A stretch of DNA of 64,000 nt. Source: Nemania diffusa. Lineage: Eukaryota > Ascomycota > Sordariomycetes > Xylariales > Xylariaceae. The notes under the pieces were generated by a model. It was given only the letters and a program-made list of their open reading frames with translations, was not told the origin of the DNA and ran no database searches. Positions 1 through 9,586 of this stretch are shown in pieces (positions within the stretch are counted from its first letter, which is position 1; the number at the start of each line of letters is the position of its first letter). A program made the translations under genes and the position numbers. The stretch is taken from contig JBBPUQ010000003.1 of the NCBI GenBank assembly GCA_038501195.1, positions 1,194,501 to 1,258,500 of the forward strand, written 5' to 3'.

Positions 1-1629
1 GACATGGCAAGGATGGCTTCCCGATAATTGCTCTGCCATTGATCTTGGTTGATCCCTTGTTGGATAGTCTAAGATGATCTCATGCAAGGAGGAGCTACAT
101 GCTGAAGGGTCAGCCAAGGGGCTGTTGATTTGTGAATAGGATGTAGTCTATATATGCGTAGGTAGACAAATGTTTCGTCAGGGTTTTGAAGAGAGAACAT
201 AGGGTTAGGGTATCTACTTCTCCTAAGACTGAAATAGGGTCTAAGAGAGTTTCGGGAGATACACTGACAACCACGATGAGGTAACGTAGCGTGAAAGCAA
301 ACGTAGTTTATGTAACTAAGGCTACTAGATGTTAAGTTTATAGTAAAAAGAGGCACATATTCAGAGAAGCATGACGTGAAAGATATCATACTCGACTTAT
401 ATCATTGTAATATTCACCGCAATTGAGCATTTGCCTTTCTTCATTTCATATAAGCTCGCCAACTGTTTTTAAGTATGATAGACATGTTTGAAAAGCTAAG
501 TCAAACTGGTAGAAGGAATAGACTTACCATCAATCTAAGTAACATAAATTTTAAGCATAAATATTCCTATATTCTCCCAAGTCCACTGGGTATGAGTTGA
601 TGACTCATCGTTTATGATAGAAAATATCACCCTATGTTTTATGCGGGAGCCGTAGTATGTGACTCCGAAGTCTGGGACTATAGATCCCAATTCGATAGAC
701 CGCCCCAGGCATGACTCTAACCTCGTCTTCGCACCGGATTTTCTTCCCAAGTCTTTCTTGGCTGATTGACTCCTAAGGGCCGGTTTAAGGCTAGATCTCC
801 TGTTTATAGTCTTATATATTTCTTTAGTTATATAACCTACTTGCCCCAGCTCAAACGCAGCTTGGTCGTCTCGTCTATTTTACTTCCTAACAGATAAGTC
901 CTATACATACCGGTAACTGCGGGAAGAAGGGGCCAAGGTGGGTTTGGTGCTATAAGCCAGAGGCGGTTCTCACATCATCATAATGGGTAAGTGGCCCCGC
1001 GTTTGCATTGCGAAGAGTGCCACTTCTACATAGACTAATACCGTCTTGTAGAATAATGACAAGGAATGTGGCCCTTGAGCCCCTGGGCAGAGGAGTATTA
1101 CATGTATGAGCTGGTCGAGACTGATCGAAACTGTGGCTGATAGCCATGAAGAGAGGTGGGAGATCATATATATTTTGGGTTTGAATGGCCACAGTTGGTG
1201 CAATTGATCCCAGAACCTAGGCTGTCCTCGAAACCTGCACATCTTTTCCATTACCTTTGGTTATATGGTATGGGCACTTGATGAATACGTGAAGCGAGGA
1301 GTTCAAGGCCATAATGATATAAGAATGCGGACGAGTAAGTAGCTTAGTAAACGTTCAAACTTTATAGGTGCTTCTATAGATGTAATAACTTAGGCTACTA
1401 GACTTAGACTTTTGTCTATCTGTAGATCTATGAGACGTCCGGCATAGCCAAGTCTTGATGGTATGTACTAATGCGTTTCTATCGAAAAGTCGTCCGTCTA
1501 TATCGCTGTCTTGGACTTGGCCTGGTATTGGGTGGAGCAAGAGGTTGCTTTAATACATGAATTCATGAATTTTGAGTTCATGGGGTGATGTTGTCGAGTG
1601 CACGATAAACGCCTCAAAGGGTCTCAGGC
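1..1629. other. Left-edge stretch without a supported gene
   Basis: All six frames hold only short overlapping open frames (about 106 codons at most), and none shows a recognisable domain, plausible splice pairing or steady coding bias. It could be decayed mobile DNA, but I found no terminal repeats or polymerase motifs to support that. The last ~70 bases should include the 3' UTR of the gene that ends at 1630 on the minus strand. Confidence 0.5.
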
Positions 1630-3204
1630 CTAATCACGAGGAAGAGAGGCTGCCCGTATTAAAAAGGACTGCAGAGTTGAGAACGCCTTTTTAATCTCCT
1701 TGATTTTAAATATTTCATAGAATAGGTTCCATCTTGTTGTATAGGCAGTGGAAGTGTGGTCGCCGAGCTTTTTCATTGGCAAGGCGAGCGTCTCAGCCGA
1801 CCTTGAGATGGCTACCATGTCAAGCTTGCAGTCTTCTTGAAGCTGCCCAGTCACGGCCGCAAATCCTGGCGAGTTAGCCAGATCTGTCATTTTAGGATTC
1901 GTGTCTAGGGCATATAGTACTGCTGTGATGATACAGTGGTCTTTCTCATATGAGGGTAGATTTTGCGCTACACCCACTCCTGTGTGTTGTACTTTAGAAT
2001 CGGCTGACTGCCACTCATGCCATAACATCCGAAAGGCGCCCAAGCGTGCCAAACACTGACTATATAGTTGAAACCCGCGGGATCTCTTGCGATTCATGAG
2101 AGATCCAAGAGAGACCGCTAGCGCGTCTTCGCCAGGTATATAACCGGTGAGAAGTGAAAATACCGTGGTAAGGCGGTGTGAGGGGTGCGACTGGAATTCA
2201 TGGGAAATGAAAGGAGACGAAGCTATTGAGGTGTGTAGTAGTTTTTCCAGGATAGAGTCGATAACATCGTCATCCAAATGCCCATGATCAAGCCTTCTTT
2301 TGATATAGTGATGGGTTGTTTCGATAGCTTGACATTCGAGGGAAGTCCAGATGCCCAATTCGTATAATTTGGCTGATACAGGGAGTCCATGCCGGTCCAA
2401 ATTAATCAATAGGTTGTTTAAGAGAGACAATACTCGGATGGGCTTATTTTCTGGGCCTTCGACGAGACGCATATATAGCTTGTCACCCACTCTTGATAAT
2501 ATTTGGCACCCTTTCTGGGTTTCTGTCATCCTTGTGATAATTCGTTCGAGTTCAGCAAAGGTCGAATAGTTATCCAAAACCCGAAGGAACCGTTCTTCAT
2601 CATTAGGGCCTGAGATGTATAAGCGGGATGGTAGTAATTCACGACGGCGTAGCATATATGTTATAGTGGCAGACGTGTCAATCTGTCCAACATGGGGTAT
2701 TCCGTTCTTGTTTAGAACAGTGCCGAGTATATCTGCACGTGAACTAGAAGGGTCGACGCCGGAATGTGACTTGACGGCCGTCGCTAGAGTATTGGGCAAG
2801 TCTAAGAGAGCAACAGCGAGGATATCGGAGTCGGTGATGTGCAATGGATGAAATTTATCGGCCGCGATGGACTGGGCACTGGACTCGGATTCTTTATATT
2901 GGCTTTCAAAATCGGCAATGCGCCGTATGAGAGGTTGCAACTTGCGATTTCTCGCGGTAGATCTGGTTTCCGGCCTACCATCGATCCGATCGTCATAGGC
3001 GCGCAGGCCCTCAGCGCTTTCAGCATCGAGGTCAAGAAGGAGATCCGAGGCCTCGAAGGTTGGGTACGTCTTTCGCAAAGGGGGTTTCTTTCGCCGCGGT
3101 CGAGATAATCGTAACTTTTTGTAGCCGCGGCGTATCTGGCATTCTTGGAATCGCGTGCTCACTGGGAGCAGCGCGAATATGGATGAACTACCGAACCGCT
3201 GCAT
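1630..3204 (-). CDS. Hypothetical protein, probably mitochondrial (524 aa)
   Basis: I do not recognise this protein. It is a single uninterrupted frame of 524 residues. The first ~45 residues carry many Arg and Lys and almost no acidic residues, with a basic stretch near 35-45 (RRKKPPLRK), which is typical of a mitochondrial presequence followed by a mature basic N-terminus. The rest is mainly Leu-rich helical sequence, with no catalytic motif, metal site or membrane segment that I can see. A helical-repeat (PPR-like) organellar RNA protein is one possibility, but that is inference. The start is the first ATG after stop codons and gives the targeting-like N-terminus. It is divergent from SYF2, with about 700 bp between the two starts. 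Confidence 0.75.
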   Translation of the reverse strand: MQRFGSSSIFALLPVSTRFQECQIRRGYKKLRLSRPRRKKPPLRKTYPTFEASDLLLDLDAESAEGLRAYDDRIDGRPETRSTARNRKLQPLIRRIADFESQYKESESSAQSIAADKFHPLHITDSDILAVALLDLPNTLATAVKSHSGVDPSSSRADILGTVLNKNGIPHVGQIDTSATITYMLRRRELLPSRLYISGPNDEERFLRVLDNYSTFAELERIITRMTETQKGCQILSRVGDKLYMRLVEGPENKPIRVLSLLNNLLINLDRHGLPVSAKLYELGIWTSLECQAIETTHHYIKRRLDHGHLDDDVIDSILEKLLHTSIASSPFISHEFQSHPSHRLTTVFSLLTGYIPGEDALAVSLGSLMNRKRSRGFQLYSQCLARLGAFRMLWHEWQSADSKVQHTGVGVAQNLPSYEKDHCIITAVLYALDTNPKMTDLANSPGFAAVTGQLQEDCKLDMVAISRSAETLALPMKKLGDHTSTAYTTRWNLFYEIFKIKEIKKAFSTLQSFLIRAASLPRD

Positions 3205-3910
3205 GTTTGTAACACGAATTGACGGTTCGGCATCGAAAATCCAATATTAGAAAAATAGAGAGTGTGTTCTTCATTGTGACTGAAAGAGCGTCATTGCATA
3301 AGAAGCAAAAGGACTGCTGAGTGAGTCTCAGCTTTCGTAGATGGCGACGTTGCACATGGACAAATGATTACCTTTCCAGTCTACCTATGAGAATCTAGAT
3401 AGCACCTGATCACCTCCACCACACCACCACTACACACCAGTACCGTGCCTACCTACTACATAGGTACCTATCTCAGGTATAAATCGTGCGACACTAAAAC
3501 CCCAGAATCGGGGAGGTTCCCGTCCGGGGTAGTGCGAGGCCAAAAATGGGAGCTACTTAAGTATAGTGGATCGAGGCCCACCTTATAGGGGTTAGCTTAG
3601 GTACCTGACACTGTGCTAGGTAAGGCATGTACCCTCGGCTCAGCAAATAATCCGGTCCGTCTAGGTAGGTACTCTGTATCGTAGCCTGCTACCGCCTTCC
3701 CACTTAATGTCGGGGGCCGCTGTAGGGTAGGAAATTCTGCCAGCTCAGGCTCCCGACGTCAGTGAAGCGTAACCATTTGCAGGTGACTTGTACCTCTATC
3801 GAACCATCATCAACACCCAAGTCCATCTACACCAGGCGAGATATATTAGCTCATCAGCTAAAAATTACTGTCGACCTTTCACAGTCTTCTCTTTCAACTT
3901 TGTGAAAATC
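3205..3910. other. Divergent promoter region between unknown gene and SYF2
   Basis: Shared upstream region of two divergent genes. It carries CACC-rich sequence around 3415-3445, the perfect palindrome TAGGTACCTA at 3461-3470 and related TAGGTA words near 3600 and 3661-3672. The frame of SYF2 stays open upstream to 3788, but the residues encoded there do not resemble the family. No RNA gene is seen. Confidence 0.5.
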
Positions 3911-4849
3911 ATGCCACCAGCTAAGAGGAGGAAAACGGCTCCCGCATCAGAGGAGATTGCTAGTGAAGAACCGGTACAACCAACCGATGGAACCCAAGAC
4001 AAAGCACCTACTGAAAATGATTCGGAAACACCAAAACAACCTGCTGGTGATGTTGCGAACGCCACACTCGACGACAATGCTGCCGCGTCATCATCAAGCA
4101 CCGCTGCTGCTAAGGCCCAAGACCGACTAGCACGATTCCGCGCTCTCCAAGCCCGCGCGAAGACCTCTTCCGACCAGAATCTCAAAGAAGCGACAAAGGA
4201 GTCCCAACGACTGGCCACCGATCCTTCGGCGCTGACCGCGCTGCACCGCCGTCGCGACATAGCCGCTCACAAGCTGCTGAAGGCGGAGACCGAGGAAGCC
4301 GGCGAGGACTTCGAACGCAAGCGAGCATGGGACTGGACGATAGAAGAGAGCGAGAAGTGGGACAAGCGCCTGAAGAAGAAGGCAGCGCACCGCGACAACA
4401 ACGCGTTCCAAGACTACCGCGCCGAGAGCAACAAGGTCTACAAGCGCCAGGTGCAGAGTCTGGCGCCGGACATGGAGCGATATGAGAAGGACAAGATGAA
4501 GGCCATCGAGAAGGCCGCGGCGTCAGGAGGGCTAGACATCATCGAGACGGAGGACGGCGAGCTCATCGCCGTGGACAAGGATGGCAGCTTCTTCTCGACC
4601 GCCGACTCCCTTACTTTCCATGAGAACAAGCCCGACAGGGCTGCCGTGGACCGGTTGGTCGATGACTTGAAGAAGGCCGAGGATGAGCGGTTACGGAAGA
4701 GGAGGCAGCGTATGGCACAGAATGGCGATGATGGCGACGTCACATACATCAACGAGAAGAACAAGCAGTTCAACCAGAAACTGGCGCGCTTCTACAACAA
4801 ATACACAGCAGAGATACGGGATAGTTTCGAGCGTGGAACTAGGATATGA
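3911..4849 (+). CDS. SYF2: Pre-mRNA-splicing factor Syf2
   Basis: Syf2 is a component of the Prp19-associated (NTC) complex that acts in the nucleus on the activated spliceosome. The predicted protein has 312 residues: a low-complexity Lys/Pro/Ala/Ser-rich N-terminus (MPPAKRRKTAP...), then the Syf2 domain from about residue 100 to the end. Family hallmarks visible are the ERKRAWDWTIEESEKWDKR segment, the NKVYKRQV segment and the C-terminal NEKNKQFNQKLARFYNKYT segment. I chose the ATG at 3911 because it gives the usual nuclear-basic start; an in-frame upstream codon near 3788 would add an unlike extension. It converges with COQ11, only 154 bp separating the stop codons. No intron is needed. 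Confidence 0.95.
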   Translation: MPPAKRRKTAPASEEIASEEPVQPTDGTQDKAPTENDSETPKQPAGDVANATLDDNAAASSSSTAAAKAQDRLARFRALQARAKTSSDQNLKEATKESQRLATDPSALTALHRRRDIAAHKLLKAETEEAGEDFERKRAWDWTIEESEKWDKRLKKKAAHRDNNAFQDYRAESNKVYKRQVQSLAPDMERYEKDKMKAIEKAAASGGLDIIETEDGELIAVDKDGSFFSTADSLTFHENKPDRAAVDRLVDDLKKAEDERLRKRRQRMAQNGDDGDVTYINEKNKQFNQKLARFYNKYTAEIRDSFERGTRI

Positions 4850-5003
4850 TAGCGCCGCGAAGGAATTGCTCAGAAAGTGGTGTGTATTTCCATCATGATA
4901 TAGTACATAATTACAGTTATGAGTGGCATGCTCGCGGCGTACGGAGGAGCTATGGTACAGTCTATGTTTTGTGTATTGAATATTACAAGCCCTGAACAAG
5001 CGA

Positions 5004-5949
5004 TCAGGGCATCGTGCTCCTCCATGCCTTGTTAGCCAATTCCTCGATTTCAGGTACCTCTACGGGACCCTTCACCGCCTCATCGCTCAGTGCCTGGACA
5101 ACAGCCTCGGCCACAACGTCCACCTTCAGGGGCTTGATGCCCGCAGCACCCATGAAGTTGCCGAATATGCCGCCCGTGACCCCGTTGAAGACGGCGCCGA
5201 CGCCCGTCATGGCGGCCATGGGCACCGTGATGGGCCGCGAGCTGTCGTACAGGAACGGCGGGCGCACGAACACGTTCCGCATCCCCGGGAACGCGCGCGC
5301 GATGGCGCTCTCGGCCTCCCGCTTCGTGGCGATGTACCGCGCCGGCAGCACGGGCGCGCCGCCCGCGGCGGAGACGTAGACGAAGGCTGCGGCGCGCTCC
5401 TGCGCGGCCTCCTTGGCCAGCATGATGGCGCTGTCGCGGTTCATGTTCTCGTACGTCAGCTGGTCGCGCGTCTCGGGCGGGCGGATGTCGGCGTCGGCGC
5501 CGGTCACGCCGCGCTCCAGCGGGTTCCCCGGCTGCGGGGCGGTGGTGAAGGCCTTGCGTAGCCCTGAGATGGGCGATTCTTGCCCGCGCAGGACGCCCTT
5601 GTAGTCTGCTTCTAGCAGGATCCCCATGCTGTGCACCACGAAGTCGGCACCTCTAAGTAGTGGTGCGTACGTCGCGGGCCGTAAGATGTCACCGTGCTCC
5701 CAGGTCACTTTGTGAGACCATGGTGGTGGCGTTGCGGAGGATGTGACGGCTTCCCATTTTGGCGCCCCTGAGCGGCTGTGAGGGTTTGTTAGATAGGCAC
5801 TTGGCAGATAGACGGTGATATGAACTATGAAACTCGGAATCGTACCTAATTGATGTGACATCCCACCCTCTCCGTACTGCGTTCTTACATATTCTTGACC
5901 CCAAAAAACCATTACCCCCGCATACAACTATTCTTTTGGTGGCGGACAT
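5004..5949 (-). CDS. COQ11: Coq11-type NAD(P)-binding oxidoreductase, CoQ synthome subunit
   Basis: An atypical short-chain dehydrogenase/reductase of the family of yeast YLR290C (Coq11), a mitochondrial protein associated with the coenzyme Q biosynthetic complex. Two exons, 5846-5949 and 5004-5775. The 70-bp intron has a GTACGA donor, a CTAAC branch point and a CACAG acceptor, and it interrupts the codon right after the nucleotide-binding strand. The protein is 291 residues, starting MSATKRIVVCGGNGFLGSR, with a GxxGxxG dinucleotide-binding loop at 11-17 and a YxxxK pair (YIATK) in the middle of the domain. The last third contains hydrophobic Gly/Ala-rich segments typical of the family. The region is strongly GC-rich. 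Its reaction is not established even in yeast. It converges with SYF2 and diverges from YAF9. Confidence 0.9.
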
Positions 5950-6671
5950 GGTGGGATGAGGGAGCCCTTGAGGAGGATTCTGAGGAAGGCTATGATCGCA
6001 CAAACTCCAAGTAGACAAGAGATAAGTAGTATAGTATGATGAAGGATGAAGCTCGTAGTATGAACAGTGCACACTGATGTAACGTAGAATCGGGGGATAT
6101 TAGATCAAATATTATGATGTCAGCCGGTATTTCTCATTAATGACGATAAAGCTGATCTCCACGTCCTACTTTTAAGTTTTGAGATTATTAATTTTATCGC
6201 ATGGGAACAGAAGCTGGCGACTTACTTAAATGATATCGACGACATCATCATGCCATGCTAATAAAGCCATGTTCCTTGCTGTAAGGCTAGGCAACGATCA
6301 CTAAAAACTTTAGCTTAAACATGGGTATTTGTGGTCTTTCATTGGACTAAGCTTTGCATGCCCCGTAATAAAGTCTACCAAAGGTAGTCGCGGCTCGCAA
6401 GGCTAGAATAGCAGCTTCACTTTTAACTTTGCATACCATACCTTTCTGTACCTTACCTTAAAAATTACTGTAATCACCGCGTTTCTACTAAACACCAACA
6501 TAACCACAAACTTAACTTAGCATCCCAATACAGTATTGTGTGAATTGTATTTGGTGTATAACTATCCAATTGTCGAGACATACAGAGCTTAAAACGGCCT
6601 ATATACTACTTCCTACTCGACGTGTATGATTGTCGCCTCTACGAAATAAGGAATAAAACCACGCCTCAACG
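5950..6671. other. Divergent promoter region of COQ11 and YAF9
   Basis: A 722-bp AT-rich gap between two divergent starts. It should contain both promoters and 5' UTRs. I see no conserved operator, repeat or RNA gene. Confidence 0.5.
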
Positions 6672-7529
6672 ATGGCGCCACCGGCGGGCAAACGCGTCAA
6701 GGGCATCCAGATCTTTCGACCATTCATATACGGCACCACCGCGCGTCCCTTCAATGATACCGATAATCCCCGCCCGCCCGGCGTCTCGCCAGATCACACG
6801 CACTCCTGGCAAGTGTTCGTCAAGGGAGTCGAGGATACCGACATCTTCTATTGGCTGCGCCGCGTGCAGTTTAAGCTTCACGAATCAATACCCAACCATC
6901 TGCGCACCATCGACGCCGAAACGATCATTAAGGAGAACGAGACGTCGACCGGTGGCAAATCGGGCAAGAAACCACAGAAGGCATTTGTGGTCAACGAGAC
7001 GGGCTGGGGCGAGTTCGAGATCACCATCAAGCTATACTACGACAGTAAGAGCGGCGAGAAACCCCAGACACTATATCATCATCTGCGACTACACCCTTAC
7101 GGACGGAACGAGGCCGAGAAAGAGGCCATGCGCACCGGCGGCGAGGTCGTGGCCTGGACGTACGAGGAGCAGGTCTTCAACGAGCCCTTTGAGGATTTCT
7201 ATAAAATCCTAACCTCTGGAGCCCGGGATAAGGGCGCTCCCGGCACCGGCGGCAAGGGGAAGGGGAAGGGCAAGAACGTCTCTGTCACAATCGGTAAAGA
7301 CGGTGATGTCAAGGAGCGCAGTGCTATGATTCCTCTCACCATTCGTCCAGGCCAGCCTTTCAGCCGCGAGACCGAGGAGGCCGAACTGAAACGTCTGCGC
7401 GAAGCCGACGAGAGGGTTCAAGCGATGCTTACTAGTCTGAACCTTCAAGTTAAGAAGAAGGAGGAGGAACTAGCTGCTCTGAAGGCAAGCAATAAGGCTG
7501 CTACTGCTGCTTCTATCGTCGACGCCTAG
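6672..7529 (+). CDS. YAF9: YEATS-domain protein Yaf9 (NuA4 / SWR1 subunit)
   Basis: Yaf9 is the acyl-lysine-reading subunit shared by the NuA4 histone acetyltransferase and the SWR1 H2A.Z-exchange complex. The single-exon protein of 285 residues begins MAPPAGKRVKGIQIFRPFIYG, the usual start of the fungal family. The YEATS domain covers about 10-160: HSWQVFVKG, FYWLRRVQFKLHESIPNHLR, GWGEFEITIKLYY and the LYHHLRLHPYG motif are all present, including the aromatic and His/Ser positions lining the acyl-lysine pocket. A Gly/Lys-rich linker is followed by a C-terminal coiled coil at about 230-275 (EEAELKRLREADERVQ). An insertion of about 20 residues (Thr/Gly/Lys-rich) lies between the second and third YEATS blocks. 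Confidence 0.95.
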   Translation: MAPPAGKRVKGIQIFRPFIYGTTARPFNDTDNPRPPGVSPDHTHSWQVFVKGVEDTDIFYWLRRVQFKLHESIPNHLRTIDAETIIKENETSTGGKSGKKPQKAFVVNETGWGEFEITIKLYYDSKSGEKPQTLYHHLRLHPYGRNEAEKEAMRTGGEVVAWTYEEQVFNEPFEDFYKILTSGARDKGAPGTGGKGKGKGKNVSVTIGKDGDVKERSAMIPLTIRPGQPFSRETEEAELKRLREADERVQAMLTSLNLQVKKKEEELAALKASNKAATAASIVDA

Positions 7530-9586
7530 ATTGCGGACGATGATACTGGTGCTTCTGGTCAGCCCGGTTCAAGCTCTAATAAGGATCAGCCTCGCCGAAG
7601 TGGCCGAAAAAAGGAACCGCCAAGGAAGTGAGACATATCGTAAAGACGTAAATTCGGTGGGACTATCCGGTCTGGCGATAACCCTCATTCATGGTAGCCG
7701 AGGGGACAACACTGACAACGAAGCGTCCCGCAATGCATCATGCTATCTTGACACTTCATCGTCCACCCCTGTCAGCACCCCACCGAGCGGTGAGCCATCG
7801 TCTACAATCGTCACATTGCGCGTCACTAGCTCGAGTTATTGCACCGGACTAGGAGAGTAAAGCGGCACACTGGAAAGTCTAGATTGCGAGGCACACGCAG
7901 ACAGACAGGCAGAAGAAGATCTGTCGAAAACCGGAGAGCTTAAGATGCGCTTTATGACACCCCGGACACTACAACGATATAAACATTCTTACCACAAGGC
8001 TAGCGATGCCCTCATACAACATGCTCCTTCGCTAGATAGGCATGGTTAAGCATTGGATGTTATGCTTGGAGTTCCTTCTACCCTGGCGTGGTGGAGCTTG
8101 GAGGTCACCTGCCTACACCGCTATCTGCTCCCTTCGACTAGCAGGGCGGAGTGAACCAAGAAAAACAAATAAATGGGTTTATTCGACGCATAAACATGCA
8201 ACGAGAACGGGCTCGACGGGGTTCCTGAGCCCACTCACCCCATGATACGTAGCGCCCAGCGATTAAGTAGAAACCGTCTACTTTCTAAATATACACTACC
8301 TAGGTATAGCGTCAAGCCTGTATCGTCAAACTCCTCTGTCTTGTTCTGCGCAGTTCTGTCGAGTTCCATCTACTCCAATGTCCAAGAGCACCTGACCTGT
8401 GTGAAAATACGATGGAACATGCAGATTCTTTTTTTGTGTGTGTGTGTCCTACCTCAATGGTTCGAGGGGGCTTCACCCTAGTTTCAAGCACCAAGCACGG
8501 TGAGGCGGTGAAGCAGCCGGCTGTCAATGCAATGTGAGTTGGTGGACGTGTGGCCCCGCCCTGTGGATCCGAAGTGATTACATAATGCAGTAACTACGCT
8601 GCGAACCCTACAGCGAACCCTACCGCGCTCGAAGAGCGTGTGCATTGCGATTGCGGCGTGCCGGGCAGGCTAGCACGGTTGGGGACTGGCTGCGCTCGAT
8701 ACGCCGGGGATGCAGAGCGTTCCGAGCTAGATCGGCAATCTACAGGCCCTAGCTGTATGTATGTATGGGTGTATGTATGTATGTGTTTGTGAGGACTTTG
8801 CGGTGAGTGAGAGGCCTGCTCGGTCAAACTGGTTAGTAGAGACAGATGATTCCCAGCGAAGGCGTTGAGGGTAATCTCAATTTGATTTTGGATTTTGATA
8901 TGTATATACGATAGGTGTAGGAGCGAGTGGTATTTCCTACTTTCCTCTCCTCTCTTCTCTTTCTCTTGTCTCTTTGATTTTGTGCAGTGGTGCCCTTTCT
9001 GTCCCTTCTCCGCCGGCCAAAACACCCCGATTCTCTAGAACGCTCGCTGCCAAGTGTTCGCCCGAGGTACCCTCCTACCCAAAAAAATAACGGAATATCA
9101 CCCATGAGAGCTTTCCAATCTCCTTCTCAACTGCCTTCTACCCTTCTATTCGTGGCTTCCACGATCTCAAAAACCTCTCTCCTGGTTTAGGGACGCCAAA
9201 CTGTGGGATCCTATGAAAAGTTGAAAAAATGGTGCGTCGTGCGCAAAAAAAGAGCGAGTGGCGTGCTAAACAAACATGGGAGCAATGTCCCATGTTCTTT
9301 CCCGTCTGGGATGGTTTTGCTTTTTAAAAATCATGATCATCCCCAGATCGAACACCAAGTCCATTTTCCCATACCAACCCTCTTTTCTTTTGTTGGACCC
9401 CGACCAGAATCGCTGCCCCGAAACGCCGCTGCTGCGCAGCCTTGATCGCAAAATAGACATTAAAATGATAAATATAATCCAACCAACCAATCGTAGAACG
9501 CCGCGTGCCATGGTATAATGTATCGAAAAGAATAGGCAAGGACAAAGAGAAAAATCCTAATGATGGGTCCAGTGTTCTCTGTGCAG
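7530..9586. other. 2-kb intergenic region between convergent YAF9 and MDM34
   Basis: No supported coding sequence; the open frames here are short and unlike known proteins. It holds a (GT)n run at about 8435-8447 and a degenerate TGTA tetranucleotide run at 8754-8790. A CT-rich tract lies around 8935-8970. Both flanking genes end here, so the length is unusual for a region without promoters; a non-coding RNA cannot be excluded. Confidence 0.45.
8754..8790. repeat. TGTA/TATG tetranucleotide microsatellite
   Basis: Two short blocks of TGTA units separated by a GGG interruption, ending in TGTTTGT. A simple-sequence repeat in non-coding DNA. Confidence 0.8.

Noticed and set aside
69..389. 106-codon minus-strand frame at the left edge
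   Set aside because: No recognisable domain; possible decayed mobile DNA but unsupported.
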